This document shows, piece after piece, positions 27,488 to 36,018 of a stretch of DNA of 64,000 nt. Under the pieces are notes generated by a model that ran no database searches, was not told the origin of the DNA, and saw only the letters and a program-made list of their open reading frames with translations. The position numbers were made by a program, and so were the translations under genes. The stretch comes from Asanoa ishikariensis (GTDB lineage Bacteria; Actinomycetota; Actinomycetes; Mycobacteriales; Micromonosporaceae). Each line of letters opens with the position of its first letter. Within the stretch, counting starts at the first letter, position 1. The stretch covers positions 2,790,001 to 2,854,000 of the forward strand of contig NZ_FNQB01000001.1 in the NCBI RefSeq assembly GCF_900107455.1, in the 5' to 3' direction.

Positions 27488-29255
27488 GGCCGGGTTCGGG
27501 CGACGCCTTCTCGATGCTCTCGCCGGCGACTGGGGTGAAGACTGTTCGCGACTCGCGACAACCGCGCGTCCCGCATTCTGGCGGCGCCTCGTGGACGCGC
27601 TCGCAGGCGACTGGTCCGGCGTCGCTCCCGCACCGGTGGCGGCGACGCACAGGCAGGCCGCCGCCATGACCGTTGTCGGAGATCCGACGGTTGAGGGAGA
27701 ACGGCCGATCCCATGGCGACCCGTACGTCCGAGGCCACTGCTGGTCGTCCTGCGATTCGCGTCGGTCGTGGTCGCTGTCGCTCTGCTGATCCTCGCTGTG
27801 GACGCGGGCGCGGGGTTGGTTCGCCGGGACACCGGTCGGAACGACGCGCTTCCCGGCCTGACGGTCGACGAAGGCGCCTCGGTGCCGGCGTCGCCGGGTG
27901 AGGTGTTCACCGGCCTGAGCGGCAGGGTCGCCGCTCGCTACGTCATTCTCGTCGACACCTCGCAGTCGATGGCTGAGTCCGGCCGCTACGACGCCGCGCT
28001 GGACGCACTTCGAAAGCTCGTGTCCGGGCTCGCCGCGACGGACGACATAGCGTTGATCGCCTTTGGTGAGGCCGCAAGGGTCGTCTACAGCGGACCGGCG
28101 GGCCGTACCCCGGCAGAGGTCGTCGACCTGTTGCCGGCCAACCCAGGGGACTCTCGCACCGACATCGGCCAGGCACTCGACAGGGCAGTGTCCGCGTTGG
28201 CGTCGCCGCCGGTAGCCGCCGTCAACGCCGTGGTCCTGCTGACCGACGGTGGGCACGAACCGGCGGCGGGCAGCCCGTACCCGTTTTCCGCGGGGACGGC
28301 GTGGACCAGGTTGCGTGACCGGGCTGCCGCCATTCCCGACGTCGTGGCCATGGGCCTGCCACTGGCTCCCGGCGCGGTGGCCGGCGCGAATCTGCTCGAA
28401 ACCGTCTTCCCAGGCGCGGTCATCGCGGCGCCCGAATCGACCACCACCCTCACGGACCGCATCGAGGCCGAGGCCGTCGCCGTGCTGGCCCGCAAGGCCG
28501 GCATGATCGCGGCCTCGGTGACCGTCGTGTGGCCCGACAAGCTGCGTCTGCGGCCGGGTGCGCAAACCGTCGAGGTGACGGTCGACGCCAGCGCCTCGCA
28601 GGTGCCCGTGACGTTGTCGAACCTCGCCCTACGCACCGACTGTCCCGACGTCACGGCTGCGCTGCCGACCGCCGCGCTCACGCTCGACCCCGGGCAGGCG
28701 CGGCCGCTCGCCGTCGAGGTGCGGTGGAATCCATCGATGGACGATCGCTTGACACCGGTGCGGCTTCGCTGTGGTGTGGCCCTTGACGGCACGGTCGGGT
28801 CGCCGTGGTCGGCCGTCCTCGCCCAGAGCCTGGACAGCCCGCTCAAGCTCGACGTCCGCGGCGCCCGCACCGAGGTGACCGTGGCCGGTGTGCTCGGGGC
28901 GCCGTCGGTAATTGGCTCGGCCGTGACGCTCGCTCTGCTCGCGCTGGTCGGTTGGTGGTGGTGGCGTCGCTTGCCGGTGCTCCGCGGCACCCTTGTGGTC
29001 TCCACCGACGGCCAGCACAACCGCGCCGCGGTGCCGCTGCGTGGGCGGCGCACCCGCGTCACCCTGAACGACGGACCGACATCGCGGCAGATCCTCGCCC
29101 GGCCTGCGGCGGACGGGCGGCGGCTGGTGCTGTCGATCGACCGGACGACCAGAATCTTGGATCGCCATGTGCCAACTCGGGTGAGCGGCGTCAGCGTCGA
29201 ATGGGACGCCACCGAGGGGCCGGCGACGGAAGATGCGCCGGATACGAGGCCGTAG
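27474..29255 (+). CDS. VWA-domain membrane protein with N-terminal tandem LDALAGDW motif
   Basis: 593 residues. The GTG at 27474 is chosen because GGAGG ends 5 nt before it. The cytoplasmic N-terminus contains two copies of a motif, RRLLDALAGDW (10-20) and RRLVDALAGDW (37-47). A membrane helix lies near 89-110 (VVAVALLILAVDAGAGL). A von Willebrand A domain follows at about 153-340 with the MIDAS start DTSQS and a later LTDGGH; the conserved Thr position may be the T of SRTDIGQAL. A beta-rich segment follows, then a second helix near 479-499 (VTLALLALVGWWWWRR) and a cytoplasmic C-terminal domain of about 95 residues. The VWA domain should therefore face outward, binding a protein through a divalent metal ion. 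Partner unknown; the overlapping small membrane protein is the best candidate. Confidence 0.85.
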   Translation: MASPEAGFGRRLLDALAGDWGEDCSRLATTARPAFWRRLVDALAGDWSGVAPAPVAATHRQAAAMTVVGDPTVEGERPIPWRPVRPRPLLVVLRFASVVVAVALLILAVDAGAGLVRRDTGRNDALPGLTVDEGASVPASPGEVFTGLSGRVAARYVILVDTSQSMAESGRYDAALDALRKLVSGLAATDDIALIAFGEAARVVYSGPAGRTPAEVVDLLPANPGDSRTDIGQALDRAVSALASPPVAAVNAVVLLTDGGHEPAAGSPYPFSAGTAWTRLRDRAAAIPDVVAMGLPLAPGAVAGANLLETVFPGAVIAAPESTTTLTDRIEAEAVAVLARKAGMIAASVTVVWPDKLRLRPGAQTVEVTVDASASQVPVTLSNLALRTDCPDVTAALPTAALTLDPGQARPLAVEVRWNPSMDDRLTPVRLRCGVALDGTVGSPWSAVLAQSLDSPLKLDVRGARTEVTVAGVLGAPSVIGSAVTLALLALVGWWWWRRLPVLRGTLVVSTDGQHNRAAVPLRGRRTRVTLNDGPTSRQILARPAADGRRLVLSIDRTTRILDRHVPTRVSGVSVEWDATEGPATEDAPDTRP

Positions 29256-29372
29256 CCCATCTGCGCCGAAGCGGGCTAGCATCGAGTTCCGGGTCCCGGG
29301 CTTGGCTGGCGCGCGGGCGCTCTCGTGGTGTTACTCAGCAATGGAGTGAGATCGATCCGAGTCCGTCGGCCC

Positions 29373-29549
29373 GTCGCGGCGTCGGCCGAGATCGCGTTCG
29401 TCTCGGCCGCCAGGGAAGGCGAGCGCCTGACCGCGACCGCCGTCGAGCGGCACCGCGCGGGCAAGTCCGGAATCTACGACGTCACAGTCCGCTGCGGCGA
29501 CCGCCTGCTGGCCGAGTTCCGCGGCCTGAGCCGCACGCTCTCAGGTTGA
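29373..29549 (+). pseudogene. Truncated copy of the 3' end of paaI
   Basis: The frame encodes the last 58 residues of a hot-dog thioesterase and matches the C-terminus of intact PaaI at 37605-37991 in all but about five residues (shared: FVSAAREGERLTATAVERHR). Nucleotide identity is roughly 90 percent by eye. Homology starts abruptly at 29373; upstream sequence is unrelated and the N-terminal half with the active site is missing. The orientation is opposite to the intact gene 8 kb away. A frame from 29325 could be translated but lacks the catalytic part, so I call it a remnant. Confidence 0.85.
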
Positions 29550-29568
29550 TTCTCACGGAGACGACGGT

Positions 29569-30723
29569 TCACAGGTAACCCGGAACTGACGTTCTCCGAT
29601 GGATCGACCACGTCTCCCCTTCCAGCCCCGTACACGTCATGTCCAGATCGAATAGATTCGCCTTCAGTCCCATCCATGCCCCTAGATGCAGCCGCAACTT
29701 GAGCGTGTCGCCGGGGTTGGTTCGGCCGCGGCGGACCGTCCCACCCAGTCGACCGTCGCGGCCCACAAATGCCACCGTGCCGTGCAGGTTGGAGACATGC
29801 GCCTCGATCGAGGCCAAGGGCCAGAGTGAGTCAAGACGCAGGACGAGTACGTGCCCGGCACCCTCCCGCTCCAAGCTGACTGAGAAGTCAGGGTGTCCAG
29901 CGGTCAGGAGGTCATCCGGAATCGCGACGTGCGCCTGAAGATCCCATCTCTCGCCGTTCCGCCCGCGACTCTTGATCGCCACCAGGATCTCGTCGGAATG
30001 TGCACTCACCACCTTCACCGGCCAGCGCGCCATCGACCCGGGCGACAGGTCATGCCATCTGGCGATGGATCCGTCGGCCGACGTCGAACCGCCTGCCGCC
30101 AGAAACCGCACGCCGTGTCCACGCTGGATCGACAACTCGACGAAGGCCAGCGCTTCCAGCGACTTGAGCTTGAGCGTCAGATGGTGCGGGAGCGGGTACG
30201 AAGGCTCCAGCTCGACCACCACCACGGGCTTCCGGCGGGCGAGCTCAGGGAAGACGGGCACGTCGAGCACGAGGACCCACTGGTCCTGCCCGGCCTCGCC
30301 CTCGCACACCACTTCGAGTTTGACGTCGGTCGGCGGCGGATCGCCTACCGCGACCCAGCGCTGGATTGACTCGCCGGGCCGCAGCGCACGAGCCGTGACC
30401 TCACCCTCGGGAAGATCCAACAGCTCGACACCGACGTTGCCGACCAATCGCTCTCTGACAACGGATACGGGCTTCTGCGAGTGCAGATGCAGCCGGAGCG
30501 CGTGTCCGGACGCACTGACGAACTCGACGACACCGGTGATCGTCGGGGTTCGCTCGGTCACCCACCGCCGACGCTCGATCTCGAGGGCGCTGGTCGCAGC
30601 CCCGGCCTGTTCGACGGCGGCGTCGGCCTGGAGTTTCGCCGCTTTGACCTGACGGTAGGCGAAGACCCCGGTGACCACCGACACCGCAAGCGCGGACGAC
30701 GAAACGATCGTTGAACCGTCCAT
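29569..30723 (-). CDS. Unknown protein with N-terminal membrane anchor and coiled coil
   Basis: 384 residues from the ATG at 30723 (MDGSTIV); an earlier in-frame start at 30759 is possible. Residues 5-22 form a single hydrophobic helix (IVSSSALAVSVVTGVFAY). An Ala/Gln/Glu-rich coiled-coil stretch follows at about 24-52, then WVTERTPTITGVVEF opens a long beta-rich region with no cysteine cluster or enzyme motif that I recognise. The architecture (short anchor, coil, beta-sandwich-like body) suggests a cytoplasmic domain held at the membrane. Codon use is slightly less GC-rich than the core genes. It lies inside the paaI-tail bracket, ending 19 bp from the truncated copy. Confidence 0.65.
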   Translation of the reverse strand: MDGSTIVSSSALAVSVVTGVFAYRQVKAAKLQADAAVEQAGAATSALEIERRRWVTERTPTITGVVEFVSASGHALRLHLHSQKPVSVVRERLVGNVGVELLDLPEGEVTARALRPGESIQRWVAVGDPPPTDVKLEVVCEGEAGQDQWVLVLDVPVFPELARRKPVVVVELEPSYPLPHHLTLKLKSLEALAFVELSIQRGHGVRFLAAGGSTSADGSIARWHDLSPGSMARWPVKVVSAHSDEILVAIKSRGRNGERWDLQAHVAIPDDLLTAGHPDFSVSLEREGAGHVLVLRLDSLWPLASIEAHVSNLHGTVAFVGRDGRLGGTVRRGRTNPGDTLKLRLHLGAWMGLKANLFDLDMTCTGLEGETWSIHRRTSVPGYL

Positions 30724-30813
30724 CACCAAATGGTGCATTCCCTGCGGGCAGGTGGCCATAGTCCGGCGAGTCGCTCCGGTTGTCGGCCCCGGGCTGCGCG
30801 ACGCAGGCGGCTC

Positions 30814-31626
30814 CTACTCGGCCCAGTTGCCGAGGCTCAGTGGGCCGGTGAGCGCGCCACCGTCGACCGGCAGCACCACTCCGGTGATCCAGGACGCGTC
30901 GTCCGACGCGAGGAACGCGACGGCCGCCGCGATGTCCTCCGGCTCGCCGACCCGACCCGCCGGGTAGCGGCCGGCCAATCTGTCCAGTGTCGCCAACCCG
31001 TCCGGCCCGGACCTGGTCCAGGCCGCCGTGCGGACGGTGCCCGGCGCGACCAGGTTGAACCGGACCCCCCGCGAGGACGAGCCTTGGCGCTGGAGCTCCC
31101 GACGCGAATACAGGGTGGCCAGGTTCTGGTTGAGGCTGACCAGTCCGGCCTTGGCCGAGGAGTAGACGACGTCTCCGAAGGCGGCCAGCCCGTTCACCGA
31201 GCCGATGCTGACCACGCAGCCGCCCGCGGGTGAGGCGAGCAGGTGGGGCAGCGCTGCCTGGATGCAGCTGACCGCGCCGTGCAGGGTCGGCCCGACCTGG
31301 TCCTGCCACGCCGCTTCGTCGATGTCCTCGAACGGTGTGGCCGCAGAGACGCCGACATTGTTGACGAGTACGTCCAACCGTCCGTGACGAGCGACGACGG
31401 CGGCGACCGTAGCAGCCACGGCCACGCGATCGGTCACGTCGCACACCATCGGCAGCGCCTCGCCGCCCGCGGCCGCCAACTCACTCGCGGACGCGACGAC
31501 CGCGTCCGCGTCGAGGTCGGCGAGGGCCACCGCGGCACCCTCGTCGACGAGCCGGGCGGCGATCGCCCGGCCGATGCCCCGCGCCGCTCCGGTCACCAAC
31601 GCCACGCGCCCATCGAACCGTCGCAT
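30814..31626 (-). CDS. SDR-family oxidoreductase
   Basis: 270 residues from the ATG at 31626 (MRRFDGRVALVTG). Motifs: VTGAARGIGRAIAARL for NAD(P), DLDADAV after strand 2 (an Asp there favours NAD over NADP), NNVGVSA, catalytic Ser in VVSIGSVNG, and YSSAKAGL (YxxxK). The C-terminus FLASDDASWITGVVLPVDGG is standard. About 15 extra residues (SRRELQRQGSSSRGVRF) sit before the VAPGTVRT loop. The substrate is unknown. The in-frame extension upstream of 31626 is proline/arginine-rich and non-homologous and was dropped. It is divergent from the subtilisin gene. Confidence 0.92.
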   Translation of the reverse strand: MRRFDGRVALVTGAARGIGRAIAARLVDEGAAVALADLDADAVVASASELAAAGGEALPMVCDVTDRVAVAATVAAVVARHGRLDVLVNNVGVSAATPFEDIDEAAWQDQVGPTLHGAVSCIQAALPHLLASPAGGCVVSIGSVNGLAAFGDVVYSSAKAGLVSLNQNLATLYSRRELQRQGSSSRGVRFNLVAPGTVRTAAWTRSGPDGLATLDRLAGRYPAGRVGEPEDIAAAVAFLASDDASWITGVVLPVDGGALTGPLSLGNWAE

Positions 31627-31946
31627 GCCCGTGATCCTCGATGGTGATCGCCGTCGGCGCCACCCGGGTCCCGATGGCAGCCGGCCGATCCCGGCCCACA
31701 CGCGGGACAGGCACGGGTCGTCGGCGGAGTCGGTGGGCCGACCACCTTCGCGGCGGCCTGTAGGTCGGGCGAGGCTGTGCACACCGTGGCCCGTCCCATA
31801 AACAGTTTTGACGTTACGAGTCGTCGACGGCTGTTAACGGCACTGCCGGTGCGGGGCCGCCGCTTCTAGGTTCGGCGGCACCCCTTCGTGGTCGGTGTCG
31901 TCCGGACCCGGCCGCGAAATGGGTATCTCTTGGGAGGAGAGAAGCC
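31627..31946. promoter_or_regulatory. Divergent intergenic region with candidate promoter for the subtilisin gene
   Basis: 320 bp between the SDR start and the TTG start at 31947. TTGACG at 31808-31813 and TGTTAA at 31832-31837, 18 bp apart, make a plausible plus-strand promoter in a locally AT-richer patch. GGGAGGAG at 31932-31939 is the subtilisin ribosome site. No open frame here looks real. Confidence 0.45.
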
Positions 31947-33887
31947 TTGCGCCACAAACTGACCCCCCTCGGCGTCGCCGGCCTCGTCGTGGCCGCCGCC
32001 GTGCTGGGTTTCGGCGGCCCGGCCAGCGCCGATCCCAGCTCACCCCTCCGGTACGCCGACAGCCCGAACGCTGTTGCCGGCCGCTACATCGTCGTCCTCA
32101 AGGACACCGCGGCCGACGTCGGTGGCAGGGCCCGTGACCTCAGCGCCCGCTTCGGCGGGCAGACAAGGCACCTCTACACGGCCGGCTTCCGCGGCTTCGC
32201 CACGGCGATGTCCGAGCAGCAGGCGCTCAAGCTGGCCGCCGACCCGGCCGTCGCGTCGGTCGAGGCGGTGCAGCGCATCGGTGTGCTGGACACGCAGAAC
32301 AACCCGCCCAACTGGGGTGACGACCGGATCGACCAGGCGAGCCTGCCGCTGAACCAGGCGTACACCTATCCGGCCAACCCGGGTCAGGGTGCGACGGTCT
32401 ACGTGCTGGACACCGGTCTCAACGCCAGCCACGTCGACTTCACCGGGCGCGTCAAGCAGGGCACCGACATGGTCGACAGCGACAGCAACCCCGCTGACTG
32501 CCATGGCCACGGTACGCACGTGGCCGGCACCGCTGTCGGCACCAGCTACGGTGTGGCCAAGAAGGCGAGCGTGGTGGCCGTACGCGTGCTGAACTGCCAG
32601 GGCAGCGGCACCAACGACGACCTGATCGCCGGTATCAACTGGGTGCGCACCAACGCGCAGAAGCCGGCGGTCGTCAACTACAGCATCGGGTGCCAGAGCC
32701 GGTGCAGCAGCCAGGCGATGGACAGCGCGGTGTCGAGCCTGATCTCGTCCGGCGTGCAGTTCGTCCAGGCGGCGGGCAACTCCTCCGACGACGCCTGCTA
32801 CTACAGCCCGCAGGCGGTCGCGGCGGCGGTCACGGTCGGCAACACCGCGAGCTCCGACGCCCGCAACAGCAGCAGCAACTACGGCACGTGCCTGGACATC
32901 TTCGCGCCGGGTACGAGCATCGTGTCGGCCTCGTACTCCAGCAACACCGGCAGCGCGACGATGACCGGCACCTCGATGGCCTCGCCGCACACGGCCGGCG
33001 CGGCGGCCGTCTACCTTGGACTCAACCCCAGTGCGACACCCGCTCAGGTACGGGACGCGCTCGTCAACAACGCCACCACCGGCAAGGTGACGAGCCCCGG
33101 GACCGGGTCGCCGAACCGGCTGCTCTACACGGGCTTCATGAACGGTGGGACCAACCCGAACAACCCGTCGGTCACGAACCCGGGCAACCAGAGTACGGCC
33201 GTCGGTGCGTCCGTGAACCTCCAGTTGCAGGCGTCCGGCGGCACCACGCCGTACACGTGGAGCGCTTCTGGTCTGCCCGCGGGTCTGTCCATCGGCTCCT
33301 CGACGGGGCTGATCACGGGTAGCCCGACCACGGCCGGCACGTCCAACGTGACCGTGACGGTGCGGGACAACGCGGCGCGGACCGCGACGGCCACGTTCAC
33401 CTGGACGGTGACCTCCGGTGGTGGCGGTTGCACGCCGGCGCAGGTGGTCGGCAACTCCAGCCTGGAGAGCGGCACGACGCCGTGGTCGTCCAACTCGGGC
33501 GTGATCGGTGCTTGGTCTTCTTATGGGTACCCGGGTCGCACCGGCACCCGTAGCGCCTGGCTCGGCGGTCAGGGTCAGAGTCACACGGACTACATCTCGC
33601 AGTCGGTGACGATCCCGGCGTCCTGCACGAGCGCCGTGCTGCGGTACTGGACGCGGATCACGACGGCCGAGAACGACGGTCAGGTCTGGGACCGGCTGAC
33701 GGTGACGCTGGGCAGCACGACGGTCGCCTCCGCGACCAACCTGAACGCCTACTCGTCCTATGTGGAGAAGGTGGTCGACGTCAGCCAGTTCCGCGGGCAG
33801 ACGGTGACCCTGCGATTCAACGGGGTCGAGGACCAGTCGCTGCAGACAAGCTTCGTCATCGACGACGTGACGCTCAGCGTGTCCTGA
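31947..33887 (+). CDS. Secreted subtilisin-like serine protease (S8) with Ig-like and jelly-roll domains
   Basis: 646 residues. The TTG start at 31947 has GGGAGGAG 7 nt upstream. A signal peptide ([19 protein letters not shown]) covers residues 1-28. An inhibitor I9 propeptide runs about 47-115 (GRYIVVLKD). The S8 catalytic domain (130-395) has Asp155 (VLDTGLN), His188 (HGTHVAGT) and Ser343 (GTSMASPH), with four or more cysteines suggesting disulfides as in aqualysin/proteinase K types. A putative Ig (He_PIG) domain lies at 405-490 ([19 protein letters not shown]), and a C-terminal beta-jelly-roll at 497-646. It is a secreted endopeptidase. A perfect 13-bp hairpin follows the stop. Confidence 0.96.
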   Translation: MRHKLTPLGVAGLVVAAAVLGFGGPASADPSSPLRYADSPNAVAGRYIVVLKDTAADVGGRARDLSARFGGQTRHLYTAGFRGFATAMSEQQALKLAADPAVASVEAVQRIGVLDTQNNPPNWGDDRIDQASLPLNQAYTYPANPGQGATVYVLDTGLNASHVDFTGRVKQGTDMVDSDSNPADCHGHGTHVAGTAVGTSYGVAKKASVVAVRVLNCQGSGTNDDLIAGINWVRTNAQKPAVVNYSIGCQSRCSSQAMDSAVSSLISSGVQFVQAAGNSSDDACYYSPQAVAAAVTVGNTASSDARNSSSNYGTCLDIFAPGTSIVSASYSSNTGSATMTGTSMASPHTAGAAAVYLGLNPSATPAQVRDALVNNATTGKVTSPGTGSPNRLLYTGFMNGGTNPNNPSVTNPGNQSTAVGASVNLQLQASGGTTPYTWSASGLPAGLSIGSSTGLITGSPTTAGTSNVTVTVRDNAARTATATFTWTVTSGGGGCTPAQVVGNSSLESGTTPWSSNSGVIGAWSSYGYPGRTGTRSAWLGGQGQSHTDYISQSVTIPASCTSAVLRYWTRITTAENDGQVWDRLTVTLGSTTVASATNLNAYSSYVEKVVDVSQFRGQTVTLRFNGVEDQSLQTSFVIDDVTLSVS

Positions 33888-33895
33888 GGGTGTGT

Positions 33896-33925
33896 GCTGG
33901 GAGTGGGATCACTCCCACTCCCAGC
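33896..33925. terminator. Perfect 13-bp hairpin shared by convergent genes
   Basis: GCTGGGAGTGGGA (33896-33908) and TCCCACTCCCAGC (33913-33925) are exact inverted repeats around TCAC. It lies 9 bp after the subtilisin stop and covers the stop codon and last codons (RWEWE) of the convergent XRE regulator, so it can stop transcription from both sides while being partly coding. Confidence 0.8.
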
Positions 33926-34847
33926 GCATGCCGACGATGCCGGGCGGGACGTCCGCGGCCACGAGATGAGCGCCGTGCGTCGACCCGATCCAGACTTCGC
34001 GTACGCCCTGGTCGGGCGCGTGCAGCCCACGACGCTCGAAGCGATGGCAACGAGCCGGCACGGCGTCGTGGTCGAACTGCACCTGGAGCACGTACTCGCC
34101 GACGGGCGTGGAGAAACCGTGGTAGTAGTTGTCGGTGGCGACGGTGGAGTTGCTCCCGAACTCGTACTCGATGAACGCGGTGTCGCCCTGAGCCAGCATC
34201 CGGTCAAAGATTATTTCGGTCGCCAGGAGCCCGGTCCCGGGGTCGGACCGCACCCGCCCGATGCGACAGTTCCGCCGCGGATGCACGCTGACGGGCGCGC
34301 CCGGGTCGTCGGTGTGAAAGATCCCGACGGTCCGGGAGACGCGGTCGATGTTGGCCCGGAGCACCTGCCGGCAAACAAGCCCACGCTCCTGCCTGTCAGG
34401 CCCGACCAGGTAGAGGTCGTGCATGCTGACGCGGCTGAGCTCGTGGTACATCCAACGATCGAGCTCACTCATGATTTTGGAGACGCTGGCCCCGTTCTCG
34501 AAGAGCCGGTCGATGTCGATGGTGCCTGGGGCTTGGTTGAGCCAACGGCCTCTGGGGCGGCGGGGACCGAGTTGGGCGATCAGTGACTCGGCGGGCAGGT
34601 TCAGGATCTCTTCCATGAGCCGCACGGCCCGCATGGACTCGGGCCGCTCGGGCCGGCTGCGACCCCGTCGCCAGTAGCTGAGGGTCGCGAGGCTGACGCT
34701 GACGCCGGCGGCGGACAGTCGCGTCTGGATCTCCTCGGGCCGAATACCCCGATCCTCGATGGCCAGATGCAGAGCAGCGGAGAACGGCCCGGTCCGCAGC
34801 GCATGCGCCAGGTCCCGGCCGACGGTCTGGGATCGAGCCTTTTCCAT
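33909..34847 (-). CDS. XRE-like helix-turn-helix regulator with large C-terminal domain
   Basis: 312 residues. Residues about 20-95 look like an HTH domain: ALHLAIEDRGIRPEEIQTRL, SLATLSYWRRGRSRPERPES and a following helix MRAVRLMEEILNLP. The remaining 215 residues are a mixed alpha/beta region containing DLYLVGPDRQERGLVCRQVL and a beta-rich end (GEYVLQVQFDHDAVPARCHRFERRG in part) that could be a ligand-binding domain; I do not recognise the family. The ATG is at 34847. It lies 76 bp downstream of the HTH-OtsA reading frames on the same strand, so it may be co-transcribed with them. Confidence 0.7.
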   Translation of the reverse strand: MEKARSQTVGRDLAHALRTGPFSAALHLAIEDRGIRPEEIQTRLSAAGVSVSLATLSYWRRGRSRPERPESMRAVRLMEEILNLPAESLIAQLGPRRPRGRWLNQAPGTIDIDRLFENGASVSKIMSELDRWMYHELSRVSMHDLYLVGPDRQERGLVCRQVLRANIDRVSRTVGIFHTDDPGAPVSVHPRRNCRIGRVRSDPGTGLLATEIIFDRMLAQGDTAFIEYEFGSNSTVATDNYYHGFSTPVGEYVLQVQFDHDAVPARCHRFERRGLHAPDQGVREVWIGSTHGAHLVAADVPPGIVGMRWEWE

Positions 34848-34923
34848 GGCTGAGTATCACCAGCACCAGGGTGTGGCCGCTAGTCATGCGCAGAGGCCAG
34901 CGCCGGCGACTCACGCGGGGAGG

Positions 34924-36018
34924 TCACAGCGTGGGTCCCAGGCCCCGGCCCGTGGTGGCGTCCGACCGCTGGATCCGCTGAGGGGGCACGTCGGCTCTAT
35001 GGAGGAGTTTCAAGAACGAGTTGGCCCACGTCGGCAGGTCGTGACTTCGTAAATGCGATCGCATCGCATCCATGCGGCGTCGTTGTTCGGCCGCGCTCAT
35101 GGAAAGCGCAACCAGCACGGCCTGTTTCAGTTCGTCGGCGTCGTTTGGATTGACGATAAGAGCCTCAGCCAGTTCCGCCGCTGAGCCAGCGAACTCACTC
35201 AAGATCAGCACTCCGCTGTTATCGAGCCGGCTGGCTACGTACTCCTTGGCGACCAGATTCATTCCGTCCCGCAGCGGTGTTACGAGCATGATGTCTGCTG
35301 CGGCGTACAGGGCGACTAGTTCCTCCACCCCTGGCAGCTGATTCGTATAGTGCACGACAGGGCTGCCCGCACGTCCGTACACGCCATTGAGGTGGCCTGC
35401 CAGGCGTTCCACCCGTTGGCGCAGCCTCGCGTACTGGCCGACCTGCTCGCGGGTCACCGTTCCAACTTGGATGAATATCGCGTCCTCTGGTCGGATCTTG
35501 CCCTCCTCCAGGAGCTCGCCGTATGCACTCAAGCGTTGCTCGATGCCTTTCGTGTAGTCCAAGCGATCGACACTGAGCAGGATTTTGCGGCGTCCGCCAA
35601 GCTCCCCGCGGATCTGTTCTGTCCGGCGACGGACGCCTTCGCGACGTACCAGCCGCTCCACGTCGTCGACGTCGACTGATATCGGGAAACTGTCCGCGAC
35701 TACTTGGCGACCGTCTACGAGTACGACGTTCCCACTCCTTTGAAGCCGGAGCCGCTGCCGCACCAGTTGTAAGAAGTTCTGTGTCGACAGACTTTGTTGG
35801 AATCCCACGACATCCGCCCCGAGTATTCCTCGGAGGATGTCATCTCTGCATGGAAGTTGCGCGAACACCTCGGGCGCTGGTAGTGGGATGTGGAGGAAGA
35901 AGCCGATCCGCAGATCGGGACGACGGTGTCTAACCATCTCGGGGAGCAACTGAAGGTGATAGTCGTGTATCCAGACCGTCGCATTGGGGCGCGGCGAGAT
36001 CAACAACCTTGTCGGCAA
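34924..36018 (-). CDS. otsA: Trehalose-6-phosphate synthase, catalytic part (frameshifted from upstream half)
   Basis: 364 residues from a TTG at 36018. It covers the part of OtsA (GT20) from WIHDYHLQLLPEM to the C-terminus and keeps the key residues: HDYHL, GFFLHIPLP, the phosphate/UDP-binding SVDRLDYTKGIE (Arg and Lys), LRDGMNLVAKEYVA and LSEFAGSA. OtsA makes trehalose 6-phosphate from UDP-glucose and glucose 6-phosphate in the cytoplasm and is normally 460-500 residues. The missing 110 residues lie in the overlapping upstream frame, one base out of register. The TTG has no good ribosome site, so independent initiation is unlikely. It is a pseudogene, a frameshifted gene or a sequence error. 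Confidence 0.8.
   Translation of the reverse strand: MPTRLLISPRPNATVWIHDYHLQLLPEMVRHRRPDLRIGFFLHIPLPAPEVFAQLPCRDDILRGILGADVVGFQQSLSTQNFLQLVRQRLRLQRSGNVVLVDGRQVVADSFPISVDVDDVERLVRREGVRRRTEQIRGELGGRRKILLSVDRLDYTKGIEQRLSAYGELLEEGKIRPEDAIFIQVGTVTREQVGQYARLRQRVERLAGHLNGVYGRAGSPVVHYTNQLPGVEELVALYAAADIMLVTPLRDGMNLVAKEYVASRLDNSGVLILSEFAGSAAELAEALIVNPNDADELKQAVLVALSMSAAEQRRRMDAMRSHLRSHDLPTWANSFLKLLHRADVPPQRIQRSDATTGRGLGPTL

Noticed and set aside
29325-29549. Small gene encoding a 74-residue protein
   Set aside because: Residues from 29373 on are the tail of PaaI; the part before is unrelated and the active site is missing, so it is a gene fragment.
34924-36018. Independent shorter OtsA starting at the TTG at 36018
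   Set aside because: The missing N-terminal OtsA sequence is present just upstream in another frame and no ribosome site precedes the TTG, so a frameshift explains it better.
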